Shown here in pieces: positions 23,543 through 34,621 of a stretch of 56,437 bases of DNA. Origin of the DNA: Fusarium oxysporum f. sp. lycopersici 4287 (Eukaryota > Ascomycota > Sordariomycetes > Hypocreales > Nectriaceae); contig NW_017264856.1 of the NCBI RefSeq assembly GCF_000149955.1, positions 12,040 to 68,476 on the forward strand, written 5' to 3'. The position numbers and the translations under genes are program-made. Positions within the stretch are counted from its first letter, which is position 1. Each line of letters begins with the position of its first letter. The notes below the pieces were generated by a model. That model was given only the letters and a program-made list of their open reading frames with translations, searched no databases and was not told the DNA's origin.

Positions 23543-23950
23543 GGTGAGGAATATCGGAAAAGTTGGCTTAGAAGTTATGCCTGCTACTTAGGCGACATCC
23601 AGTGACGGTGTTAAGGTGGTGCTGTTAAGGATTTTCATTCTTTTCAATATCCCTCGACTACCAGAAATATAACTGAAGTATTCTATTTGCTAATAATAGA
23701 ATCGGGCTCTGGGGGTGGCTATGGCGGGCACATGGTGACCTTCGCCCAGATGTGCAGCCCCCATTTGCACTTGGCTAACTAGCTACACCAATATTCTCAG
23801 CAGAACAGTAAGACATTCTTCAAAGCCATAAAGAACATACATGATTTTAAGCTGTAAATTATAGTGTAAATAAGGTGGCCTCACACATAAGTAGGACCTA
23901 AGTCGCAAATGCTGATACCTTTATATCACATCGGTCAGGACCTTTAGGAT

Positions 23951-24208
23951 ATGCCGAGGAAGATAAAAAAGACCATCAACGAGTGCAACTGCAAGATAAC
24001 ACATATTGAGGAGGAATTGGGTCTATTAAAGGCATAATAAGCTGTAAAGGAACCAATAGGCCACGCGCTGGCTCGATTTGACCCTAAACTGGTGTTTCCC
24101 AACATTAAAGAGATCGCGGCTACAAGAGATCAGGTTGTGAAGAACATGCAAAAGCTAATGAACGCGCAGCTCCTAAATCATATTAAAAAAAGCAAAAAGG
24201 TCATGTAA
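23951..24208 (+). pseudogene. Unidentified coiled-coil relic with tandem stops
   Basis: An 85-codon frame starts MPRKIKKTINECNCKI and ends at TAA 24206-24208. It is interrupted only by two consecutive TAA codons at 24035-24040. The translation on both sides looks natural (EEELGLLKA; ARFDPKLVFPNIKEIAA; QVVKNMQKLMNAQLLNHI) and is helical and charged. Two neighbouring Gln codons turned to TAA by C-to-T change would explain the stops. The family is not recognised. Confidence 0.4.
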
Positions 24209-24934
24209 TAGATAAAGAGCAGTTTTTCTCCAAGTTCACCAAAGTAAATTAAATTTAAAGCTATTTTCATAGTGCAACAATTAAATGTTGCCGACCATGC
24301 ATTTCGGATATGATACTACGATGGGTGTGCGGACTCGGGGGTGTACCATGTGATGGTTAATTACGTTAGAGAGTGACAGCATTGAGAATTAAAAAAGTAT
24401 CGGTGGCGGCGTATAAAATCCTCTCCCGCTCTTTATTTCATGACGTGAGACTGGCATGATCTCGATCTGACCGACGTCCCCATCACCTTTCCCTCTCCTT
24501 CCCATTTCGCCGATCGCTCGCTCCTCATGCCCAAGCCCGCATATCGGATTCCACCTTAATAGAAGACTCAAACCACGGCCTGCGGACCTTCGCCCAGCCC
24601 GTTAATATCGATTCCATACATGTTGCAGAAGAGGAAAAAAGGGACTGTGCGCAGACGGGATGGAGCGGAGGAGGCAGAGTGGGAGACTAACAAAGCAAGC
24701 TGCTCTTCGTGGCTTACCTGATGCCCCTCCGCGGAACCTAGAAGAAACCAGAGCACCCTTTAACCCCCGAGATGGATGGAATACATCACTTGGCGGAGAT
24801 CATCCGAAGGGTGAAAGGCACAAGGCTTGGGCTGAGCAAGTCGAACGGCAGTAGGGTGTCATCAGCTCGTGTTGAATGTGACGGTCCAACTTGATAGCTA
24901 GAAGAAAGCGGCCTTTCAATATATTATATTTAAC

Positions 24935-24944
24935 TATATAAGGA
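24935..24944 (+). promoter_or_regulatory. TATA box of the small secreted-protein gene
   Basis: CTATATAAGG lies 129 bases before the ATG at 25073. A CT-rich leader (25017-25050) and a clean start context (CATCATCATG) follow. Together they look like a normal strong fungal promoter. Confidence 0.6.
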
Positions 24945-25072
24945 CCTCGATGTCCCGCCTAGAAATCGAACCAATTATTCATCACCACTCAAGCATATAA
25001 GAAGCCTACAACACACTCTCACTCAATCTTTCTTTCCCAACTCTTCTTTAACGAAATCCACCAACCATCATC

Positions 25073-25407
25073 ATGAAGCTCGCCGCTACAATCATTGCTG
25101 TAATGGCCACCTTCGCTGCTGCCCAGGCTGCTTCCGACGGCAACCTGGTTGGCTGCCAACCCGGAACCTACCGGTGCGCTGGCACCACCGGCTGGGAGGT
25201 GTGCAACACCCGTGCCGTGTTTGTTGTAAGTCATCCATTCAACACCCAACAAACTTTACACATCAAACTACCCCAAAAAGAGATATCTAACAAAACAACT
25301 CTACACAGAACGGTGGAACTTGCCCTCCCGATACCGTTTGCAAGTTCTTTAAACCTAGCAAGAGCCCCTACTGCGTCCCCCCCAAATTCGAATTCCCCAA
25401 GATGTAA
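25073..25407 (+). CDS. Small secreted six-cysteine protein
   Basis: This encodes an 83-aa secreted protein from exons 25073-25225 and 25309-25407, with an 83-nt GT-AG intron. The signal peptide covers about residues 1-19 (LAATIIAVMATFAAAQA). The mature part is about 64 residues with cysteines at 28, 35, 44, 56, 62 and 73 in the pattern GC-PGTYRC-GWEVC-GGTC-DTVC-SPYC. I recall this pattern from short secreted proteins of many ascomycetes, including Fusarium. Their function is not settled; a wall- or carbohydrate-binding role is a guess. A TATA box and CT-rich leader precede it. Without removal of the intron the frame would run on for 157 codons and lose the last three cysteines. It appears intact and probably well expressed. 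Confidence 0.82.
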
Positions 25408-26228
25408 AGTCATTCACTGGTCGTCTTATAAACGAGGGGGCTGCGAACTTTCATTCTTTCTCTCCAGCTTCCACTCTCACGGAGCCCTTTCTTCCAGGCA
25501 AGGATCCTTTTCTGCTTCTTTACCACTCGTTCACTCTAAGTTTTAATCCTCACTTTTGATAGTCATGCGGTAGATGCATTATGGAGCAGTTGATACGACG
25601 GAGCCAGGGAGAGGTTTTACGGGTACATAAGTTTTTTAATCATGTTTGCATGAGTTACGGTCCTTATTTACATTGTTTTACCATTTTATGAATCCCAAGG
25701 CTTTAGGGATGCCACAATACTGAGATAGGTAGCATGAACAGACGTTGCAATCTACCGCTAATACCCCAGCAATCTTGGTCTCACATGGCAATGAGAATAG
25801 TGAAACTAACAGTAAGCTAACATATTCATTCTGATCGGCACTTGATTAAAAAAGCCCACCTAAAGGTGGCTGTGTTCGACCAATAACACCGGATAGCTTG
25901 ACAGACATTTGAGGGAAGCCGTCACCACATGTAAGCAAGAACACGGCTAAAAGAAGACGGTATGAAAGAGGCAGTAGAAGCCTATGTTTTGAACTCATCT
26001 CTCCAGGAGTACGTTCATACCAGGGCCTAATCTACAAAACGCCAACAATGACCCAGAGATGTGCGGTATGCCTAGTGATTAATCATCTAACATTCGCGCT
26101 TCCAGATCATGCTAACCCACTCAGACATCAGAGAGGTCAAAGGTCCCTCTCTGTATTGCTCAACATCAGCGCCGCTGGAGGTGAAGCCAGCAAAGCTGAG
26201 AGTTAGAATGAACCATGGTTGTGTGAAA
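25408..26228. other. Downstream region of the secreted-protein gene
   Basis: This holds the 3' region of the secreted-protein gene, then about 600 bases with no gene-like frame. Confidence 0.4.
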
Positions 26229-26698
26229 TCAAATAACACAAAGAGTCAGTGTCCAGATCACCCATCTCATGAAAGGCAATCTTGCCTTGAGCACAGTTGG
26301 GCTGATCACTCGGCAGTTTCCGTCTTCACCGAGATGGTCCTTGGTAGTATAGCCAGCTGTGAGAACAGACTTTTTCTCAATAGTCCGAGGCTCAAGGCAA
26401 GATTGTTCGGTCTCTTCGGTGTCCTCGACAGCAACGGCTGGTTTAGGGAACAGTTGCTGAGGAAGATTCAAGAAACAGATGTCAAGATCATGCTCCTCAA
26501 AAATGATGCCACCACTGTTCAGGATATCGATGACCTTGGCAGCGGCCTTATACAGTGCATCTTCGATTATCGGAACCCACTCAGAAAGCGATTAATGGTA
26601 TAAATACTGCCACGACTAAAAGGACCCTTGAAGATATCAAATCAGATGCCACCAGTGTTTGTAATGGCAAGTCTAGGTGTATCCTCTCTGCCTTTAAC
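26229..26698 (-). pseudogene. 5'-nucleotidase-like phosphoesterase fragment
   Basis: On the minus strand from 26698 the reading is PRLAITNTGGI, a TGA stop, then FDIFKGPFSRGS. This matches the NTG-IRFDIFKGPFTRD core of fungal calcineurin-like phosphoesterases with a 5'-nucleotidase C-terminal domain. The TGA falls where CGA (Arg) is expected. After a frameshift near 26575 the match goes on with ALYKAAAKVIDILNSGG and then AGYTTKDHLGEDG. Only the C-terminal domain is present; no metallophosphatase half is seen upstream. The relic is thus truncated, shifted and stopped, and not functional. Confidence 0.62.
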
Positions 26699-28520
26699 GT
26701 ATGATGATTTCCCGGGAAACCCTATCAGTCACGGCACGTAGGTTTAGGCATATGGAATTTGTATGGTCTACATACATTACCTTTTTTTTTTTTGCGCAAT
26801 GTTGACGTCGTATTCATGCTATAAAAGTGAATGACCCTGCCGTGCCCCCGAAGTGGTGAGGGTTTATAGAGGTAGGACGTCACTAAGATGCAATATGAAG
26901 CAGCTCACGTAAGATTTAAAAGCCATCCATTTATGTGAAGAAGTAACTTGACATTCACTATTGGCTAAGGTTTCGTATTCATGCTGCATATATAAACGAT
27001 GTTACGGTGGCTTAAAGATGGTTTAGGGAGCTAACAAATACGAATCACACTAGAATGGCTGCAAGCCCATTATATAATCATATTTCTCCTGACTCACATT
27101 TATACTCCCCTAAGGCGGTTTTGCATATTGGTTCAGATGCAGATGTTCTTAGTTACTATGAGAAGAGCTTACTCGCGTAACTTCCTGAGAAAAGACATAA
27201 GAGCATTATAGACTGGTTTTAGCATGATGTAACTATAAGAACGACATAAGGGAGGCGTAGAAAATATGTTTGATGTTTGCTAAAACAAGCACTTTTTAGG
27301 TGGTTTTTTGCATTACTGAAACTTGAAAAGCCCCCTTCAACCTCTGCACACCACAGCTTTACAGATTAAATAGGGCCGACCAAATTACCTTCTCCAGTAT
27401 TAATGCCCAAAACTCGCCGCGTTTCGGCTTCCGGACCAATCACAGACTTTAGATTTCTACCCTGTTTAGGTGCTTATATAGTAATATTGAGGCTTGGGAT
27501 GACCGGTTGTTCGGAGAAAAAAGGTTTTCTCTTTTTGAATACATTTCCCGAGCGCGACCCGGAGAATGCGGCGACCCGGCCAAGGTAGTGCTCTATAGTA
27601 ATTTATATGGCAAGGTACAAAAGGCAGGGTTACTGATATAACAGGCGATAACCCGTCCAGGAGGCTGCTGACTAATGTTTAGGGTGGCGACCCAGTCAAT
27701 ATTTAGATTAATTATACAACAATTGATTTTGGACTGTAGGACTAGGGGAGGTACGATGAGCCCTTGTGCTTGTGCTGCTGATAATGAAATTATTAAGAAT
27801 GCAGTCACTAAATGACCGATAATATAGCAAGGCATTATACCCAGCCAGCCAGCCAGCCAGTGTAACTTAGCTTCATTCAGTCTCCAAGCTTCACGTCATC
27901 ACCAAGAGTGAGTCCCTTCTAGAAGTCAAGGTTCGGCGTCAGTCGAAACGATGATGAGCGCTAACTGTTGTTTAATGCCGAAAGCGCCGATTGCTCGGAT
28001 GGTCGACTTGGGTAGGACGACGACGGGTTGGGAGACGGTGCCGATGGCAATCAGGGCGATGAGACTGATTGGAGTGACGGGTGCTGGGGGTGAAGCGATG
28101 AGTCGCTTATCTTGGGGTATGTTAGCGACGGCTGAAGCGACGCGTGTGCAAGGGCTGTTATATCTTTAAAACGGTCGATGGTGTCCCTTAATTGGCGGTC
28201 TAAGATAGGCACCGCTGTGGTGGGGATTAAGAGCCTCGATAAACTTGTCCTATAGCCTGAGGTGAATGATGAGTTTAGAAACGACGGCAATGAGGCTTAC
28301 CTGTTCGCCAGCCGCGTCATAATCTCCTTGATAATAACATTTTTAATCACCTTAAGCAATTCTTCATGAACTTGTCCCTCCAGGATAAAATTAACAACCC
28401 CCTCAACCCTATCTATATCTTTATATAATTCTAAGAATAAGCAGTTATATATATTTAGTAAACTCCTTATTCTTCGAATTAAGCGCCGCAAAACGATGTT
28501 TTAGCGCGTCGTATTGCTCT
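26699..28520. other. Gene-poor region
   Basis: No gene is supported. A tetranucleotide repeat lies at 27841-27860. Frames at 28051-28491 on the minus strand follow the coiled-coil relic and may be its decayed continuation, but they are separated by stops and show no motif. Confidence 0.35.
27841..27860. repeat. (CCAG)5 microsatellite
   Basis: Five tandem copies of CCAG are directly visible. Confidence 0.9.
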
Positions 28521-28811
28521 TTAGAGCTTATCTATGCCTTTGACTAGTTCCTTGTTTTGCTGTTTCAGCTTCTCGTTCTTAGTCTCCAAGGCTTCGACTC
28601 GGCTTTGCACTTCCTTGATAGCGTGGAGTTTGGCCCAGAGAAGGGTAATATCGTCGAATTGAGTTTTGGTATCTTGGCAAGGATGTTTTTTACGGGGAAG
28701 TTTAATTAAGGGAGGCAGAGGCGGTGGACGGGATGTGGTTTTATTGTATAATGGTGGTGCGGCTGTGTTGCCTAAGGGCTTAATAAGTTTACCTCTAATG
28801 CCGCTGTACAA
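28521..28811 (-). pseudogene. Unidentified relic with proline-rich segment and coiled coil
   Basis: The 96-codon minus-strand frame has a proline-rich part (TTSRPPPLPPLIKLPRKK), then a heptad-like helix (EALETKNEKLKQQNKELVKG). It ends at a stop inside decayed sequence. Possible downstream continuations at 28491-28297 and 28290-28051 need frame changes. It may be part of a degraded mobile-element or regulator protein. No family is recognised. Confidence 0.3.
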
Positions 28812-31264
28812 ACTGGTGATATAGTATTAGGTGCTATAGTATTTAAAGAGACCTCGGCTAGCTGTCTTACTAATATATTATAGCTTAGGAGGCGTGTTAT
28901 AAGCTTTAATATAAATAGAGAAGGCAGTGGCCTTAGCTAGATTATAGATAGTATTAAGGAATACTCTAGAGGATGTTCGACATAGAGATAATAGCTTAAT
29001 AGCAGCAGTGTAAATAATAATAGTAGGAGGATACTTTAATATAAAGTTAAGACTAAGAGTAATAGACTTAAATGCCTCCCCTATTACTATAAGAATAGTT
29101 AGGTTCTTAATAATCTTAAGAGACATAATAAATAAAATATAAGCTTATACTATGGCATTTATAATAATATCTAACCCCTTAAGCTTAATAGGTATACCTA
29201 TCTTAAAAAAAGCAGCCTCCCTATTAAACCTTGTATTAAGTATAATAGCGCTTAATCTTAGATCTGGCTTTATTAAGAATTACATTATATTAACCTCCTG
29301 CCACCTTATAACAGCTTTCGTAGCATAATGTAAAGCGAGCGATAATTCATTCAGGCATGTTATGGACGACATTTCTAGGATTAGTACGTCCACCAGAGGG
29401 GACTTACCAGACCAAGCCCATATCCAAAAGGAGGAACAGCTTCGATAACCGGCAATCCGCAAAGCCTTCAGTGAACTGCGAGAACCCGGCAGATCCCTTC
29501 TATAGTCCCTGGTTATTCTAGTAAAGGAGGCTTGATGCGCTTATTTAATAGGTGTAAGTTCGAACTTTATAATATTTTATAGCACGAGTTACTGCCTCGT
29601 TTTGAATATATGTGCTTTTTTAAAGAATGAGTTAATAGGAGGAGGAATAAGGGAGGATTAAAGAGGGAAGGAGGATATTATAAGGTTAGAGGAAGATATC
29701 ATAAAGAGTTAAAGGACTAACGTCGTGTTAGGTGCGGAGATGGAAGGGGAGGGAATTAAGATGGCTGGTGCTGAGAGACGCAATTTCGAAGGAAGAATTA
29801 TTTATCCATATACCAGGTATAACTTCGAGAGTAGGTAGCCCTGGGGTATCAGAAATGCTGGCTGCTATTCACGCGAATTCTTTTGTCACCTATTTGCATT
29901 AATTAGTTGTTGCTTTGCGACATGTGTTATATCAATAACAATAAGATAAAGCTGAAAACCCAGAGTATGTGCTAGCACCTAACTGATATTTCTACAAACA
30001 GGTAGTATAAGTTTTAGAGTTTATGCGTTTTAAAAATACAAGAATTGCCAGACATATGAACAGGGTATAATTACTCATTTGCCGGGTGTATATAATGGGT
30101 CTGTTTGGAGTAGCGCTGTTAGGTAACACGAAGTACTATACCGATACACTCAACAGATAATAACGTCCCCCAGTGTCGATAATGGACTGGTATTCCAGCA
30201 AGGCATCTGGACTACTAGACTCTGTCTGATCTTCGCGCTCCTCGCTACTATGAGCGTCGACTATCTCCTCGTCGTAATAGACTGGTACGGTATCGATTAT
30301 GCTTAGATTATCATCTTCTTGACTAGAAGTTATAGGAAGTTCCCGAAAGGCATTGTATTAGGTCCGAATTCCCAGTGTCGGCCAGCAAATTGTTACCTAG
30401 TCTCGTCTGCACATCGTCTGCGTCTGCGGCAGAGTCGACTGTCTGAGACGACTCGGCCTGATGAATTGGGGTCTCAATATATAATTATTTCGCTTTTTGC
30501 CGCTGCCGTCATCTATGGGTGCGTTGCGCTTGCAGGCGACGTCGACGCAGCGCAACGGGGTCATGTTCGTCCACGAATCGGAGATCCATTGTTGCTTTGT
30601 GTTGCTAGTGAAATTTGCTGATTTCACATAACACGTTGAGATTTTTGGGCCGTGAGAATGGGCTAACCTGATAAGGAAAATTTAATGCTTATACCAAAGG
30701 CTTTCTAGTCTAAGATAGGGAAATGTAACGCGCAACGGCCTTCTATTCATTCTCCGACCGCCCTTAAGGTCGTTCATTCCAACCCTCGTAATACAACAGA
30801 AACGCAGATTTGAGACTAAAAAATGTATTTTCAACGTATCCAGGCATAAAGGTACCCAATTAAGCTATACGAAACCAGAAGTTCGTGCTATTGTCTGGAA
30901 TTTCTAAGTGCTGATTCCGTCAATGCGAGGTCCGCCATGCTCCTGATCGTATCAGGGTGCTTTTCCCCAAGCACCTCTCGTCAGAGATCTAAGACTTTGA
31001 CCGAAATCTCTCATCACATCTTGTCTCGCTCAACCAGGCCTTTAACTCTTCAACTCCAATACAACGTCAACTTGCGTCGACTTGTGTTCGACCTACTCTC
31101 TATTATCAGCTTCCGCCAGTCCTAGAGGCAAGGAAAGTAAATCCCGTTATATGGAAGGTTGAAATGTTTTGTTTCCCTTTACGAATCATATAAACGACAA
31201 GTTGTAACCTGCTACTCAGACTGACAACACTTCCGTAAGATATCCGTTGTCTCAAATAAATCGC
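28812..31264. other. Decayed, gene-free region
   Basis: AT-rich, stop-rich DNA occupies 28840-29320 and 29560-29700. A minus-strand stretch of about 70 codons at 30135-30352 is acidic (QEDDNLSIIDTVPVYYDEE), has no Met and ends in a stop; it could be the end of a lost gene. Overlapping open frames at 30319-30627 show no domain. Nothing else is supported. Confidence 0.4.
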
Positions 31265-33563
31265 CTACTTTAACCAGACAAGTAACCACCTTCCAAACCT
31301 CCTAATATTCTCGACGCGTCTAGGACCATCGGCCATCTCACCGGCGGTGATCAATGCCAGCTGTCCTCGCCGGGGGACCGAGTCGGCCGTCATTGGCTGA
31401 GGCCTTTCAAGTCGGTTATCCGACACCCTTCTCCTCCACTTGCGGGGGTCCCAACCCCAGAATTTGATTTGATACATGATTGATATCATAGCCATCAGAA
31501 GGATCTGATAAGAATCTGTCAGCATTGCGTCAAAGAGGGACTGATGCTAACTGGGAAGGAGGCAACCCACGGCAATGTAGCACCCGAAGAAGTCTTTAAT
31601 GTTTACAGGGCTGATAAAGGTCCTCCACCCGTTGAAGATGACGAAGAGGCTGCATGCGAGTACCGCATAGTATGCCCGGAGGCACTGGCCGTGTGACCTG
31701 TATGGATATCGCGGATTGCTGCGGTCGTAGAGCTGCCTGACTAATGGATTATAGATGTCGACCACTTCCATGGTCTGACCGGCTGCGGCACCTTCCAAAC
31801 TAATATCGTATTTAGAAAGCGCGCTGCTTGGAAACTTTCAGTTGTACTCACCTCTTGTAGAACTCGATGAAACTAGCTGCCACGAGCCCATACGTAATCA
31901 TCATGGAGACAACACAACACCGAACCATCCGACCTAGAATCTTCTGCGAATCCGGGTTACAAGCTAGGAATCCCATGAGTCCAAAGCACGCACTGAGAAC
32001 CACGGCTGCATGGGGCACCCCATAGTTCGTCCGTTCGAGCCTCCGACGAAGAGCCTGTACGGGTCCCCAATTCGGCCAAACCTCATGGATGCTGGCCAGC
32101 GCATGCAGCGTCCGCGACGCGTTGTACAGTCCATTGGCCCCCGCCGTGGTGGCTGAAAAAATGATGAAGTCGTTGACGATGTACGGCCAGACCCTCAGTC
32201 GGTTAATTACTGGAGAGGCGACAAAGGCTGAGTTTTGGCCGAAGCCAAAGGAGATGACGGCGTTGTCCACGATGGTGGGATACGTGTAGGGGACGTTAAG
32301 ACCGACGGTGAAGGTCGCGAGCGTGTAGAGGGTTATAATGCGGAGGCTGATTTTGCGGGTGCCAATCTTCACGGTTTCTTCCGTTCGAAGATCCTTGTTC
32401 TCAGCTGCCGTGATAGCAATGGTTTCAAAGCCGATCATGCCGAAGAGGCAGGTCGTCATAGCTTCCCAAACACCGAGGAGGCGGCCGGCATCTCCCTGGA
32501 CTACATCCTTGTTGGGGAGGGTCATATTTCGGGCAGCGAAAGAGTAGGGCTCATTGTAGGTCCAGAAGGCTCCACGCTTGACAGGCTGTTGAATATGGAT
32601 AATGACGTTGAAAAGGATAAGGGCGATGATGAAGAGCATCTTGATAGTGCCGAAGATGTACTCCAGTCGGCCAAACCACCGTACTGGGAGCATGTTGAGA
32701 GTCAACATGATGAGAAAGAAGCAAAGAACGTAGACGGCGGGCGACGCGCTGGGATAGAATTCAAGTGTGGGATCAGGGTATCCGGCAGCTTGGAGGAGCT
32801 TTTGAGGATATCGGAACTGGAAAATGTGAGTTATAGCCACAAGCTCGGCGGCTACAAGCACAATCCAGGAAAACCTGTCATTGGCGTCAGTGTTTGAGGG
32901 TTACTTCACCAATGCCTAAGGTGACTTGTATGAATTTATCAACTTACCATGTCATCCACCCCGCAGTATATCCCAGAGACTCGTCCAGAAATCGACGAGG
33001 AAATTCGATGATGGGGCCTTTGACGGGAAACAGGGCCGTCATCTCGCCAAGGCATGCAGCACATGACCACAGAACGGTCCCGGTGACAATGTACGCGATG
33101 GCACCAAGGCCTGGTCCGGCGAGGTATATGACCCTGCCGGCCTGTAGGAAGAGCCCGATGCCGACACACTGCGAGAAGGCCATCATGTTTACATGCCGCT
33201 CCGTCAGTTCGGCGCTGAGTTGAAAGTATCAGACTTGGAGACAACGGGGGTTAGTAGATGTCAGGAGACCAACCTCAACTGATTCCCTGGCTGGATGGCA
33301 GCATGTCCACCATCCTCGAGTGAGTAGGGTTGACTATAGGGTCCTAATCGCTCAGGAGTTCGTAGTAAGGTGATGCTGTGTCCACCATGACTCTGGCTCA
33401 CATTGTCTTGTTCGGGAGACGCGGGATGAATCGATGGCGGATAGGTGGATGGAGGATAAGATGGAGTGCCCGGTGATACCAAACTGGACATGGCAATCCC
33501 GACGGGCCTTCTTGAGATGATGTTTTGGGAAGGAAATTCCTTGACACTACCGACTTGGTCCAT
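31265..33563 (-). CDS. Amino-acid permease
   Basis: This is a plasma-membrane amino-acid transporter of the fungal AAP (APC superfamily) type, 682 aa. Exons are 33563-33274, 33214-32948, 32874-31852, 31799-31571 and 31504-31265; all phases agree. The start was put at the Met in strong context (AAAAATGG); an upstream in-frame ATG at 33590 would add nine residues. A long Ser/Pro-rich tail of about 95 residues precedes the core. Helix 1 carries the substrate/ion motif (MMAFSQCVGIGLFLQAG), followed by GPGLGAIAYIVTG and FEGE-like GMIGFETIAITAAENKD. The GTGGGT donor of the fourth intron is unusual but gives the expected hydrophobic join (GCYIA-ILLMAM). The gene appears intact. Substrate is unknown. 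Confidence 0.85.
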
Positions 33564-33590
33564 TTTTGTTTGGTTGTGCAAAGCAAACAT

Positions 33591-34621
33591 ACAAAATAAA
33601 AAGCTAAAAGAAGGACTGCAAAATGCTGCTAGTCAACTTCGAGTCGAGATGGGCCGGCATGGAAGAGAGCAGTACCCAGACACCAGTCGGTGAGCTCCTG
33701 GGTGATGTCCTTGGGATCCTGTTCTTATTATCCGGCGCCGGCACATGGGGGCTTTGAACGCCCGCCCCAGTATTTCCAGCCAGGGGACTAAGTTTGGATT
33801 GCTATGCATCCAGACCAGGCTCAACTGGTTGCTCAGCCCACAGTGACTAGCGGCACCTAAGGCTGCGCAGCGAGCGGCGTGCACACCAGCGGGCCAGTTA
33901 TGTGATGGAAGTCTCAGCCTGTTAAAAATAGCCCAAGCCATTTCGGCCTTTGGCGTCGATGGCTTGGGGCTGCGCTTGAACAAGCAAAGGTTTCAACCCG
34001 CCCTACTCGACGAGAGAGGGTGGCTTAATAAGTGGTATAAGCGCTAATTTAGAGCCTTTTACAGCTGGTTGATCTATCAGATGTACATAACGTGGTAACT
34101 TTCCTGGCAGGGAAAGCAATGTATGACTACAAAACTTTTGGAATGGACATCTGTGCAGATTGCATATTACAGATTCGCTCTTTTGTCATCTCACCTCCAA
34201 ATCAGAAACTACTAATTACGTAGTGCCGGAGAGCCCCCACCCGGCGGCAGAAGGTCAAGTCCCCTTTCCTGGCATTTGGGAACACTGTCAAATGGGTAGG
34301 TCCCCGTCCGTGGACCGCCGCTCTTGCATCTGGCCCAGCAAATGTTGCACCGTTTCTTGCAGCCGAAGCAAAGGGCAAAGGGCAGAGAGCAGACCATGTC
34401 CAGACATGGGCCAGTACCGGTGGCAGCTTTCGAAAGCGGGCCCATTCCCTTCTGGTCTGAGGCGTTCCTCATGGTCGACTGCCCCTACCTCCACTTGATT
34501 GAGCCTGGGTGGCCGCCGTTGACCAAATTGACCCAGTCCCCTTCAGATGTAGGCCAGCTCGTCCAGGTTCCTTTGATATGCGGTTCCATCAGTTTCGCTC
34601 TGCACTGGAACTCTGGCAATT
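33591..34621. other. Divergent promoter region, permease and propeller protein
   Basis: About 1 kb separates the two divergent genes. Several open frames overlap in the GC-rich part (34160-34620) on both strands. One or more may hold a missing 5' exon of the downstream gene, for example the ATG at 34578 (MRFHQFRSALELWQL), but I could not find a join that fits. Confidence 0.35.

Larger units (their letters stand above)
23543..25072. other. Gene-poor region with one coding relic
   Basis: Apart from the relic at 23951-24208 and the promoter at 24935, I see no gene. Short open frames near 24389-24854 overlap on both strands and lack motifs. Confidence 0.4.

Noticed and set aside
33633..33983. 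Minus-strand frame of 116 codons upstream of the permease
   Set aside because: No motif, and it lies in the region expected to be the permease promoter.
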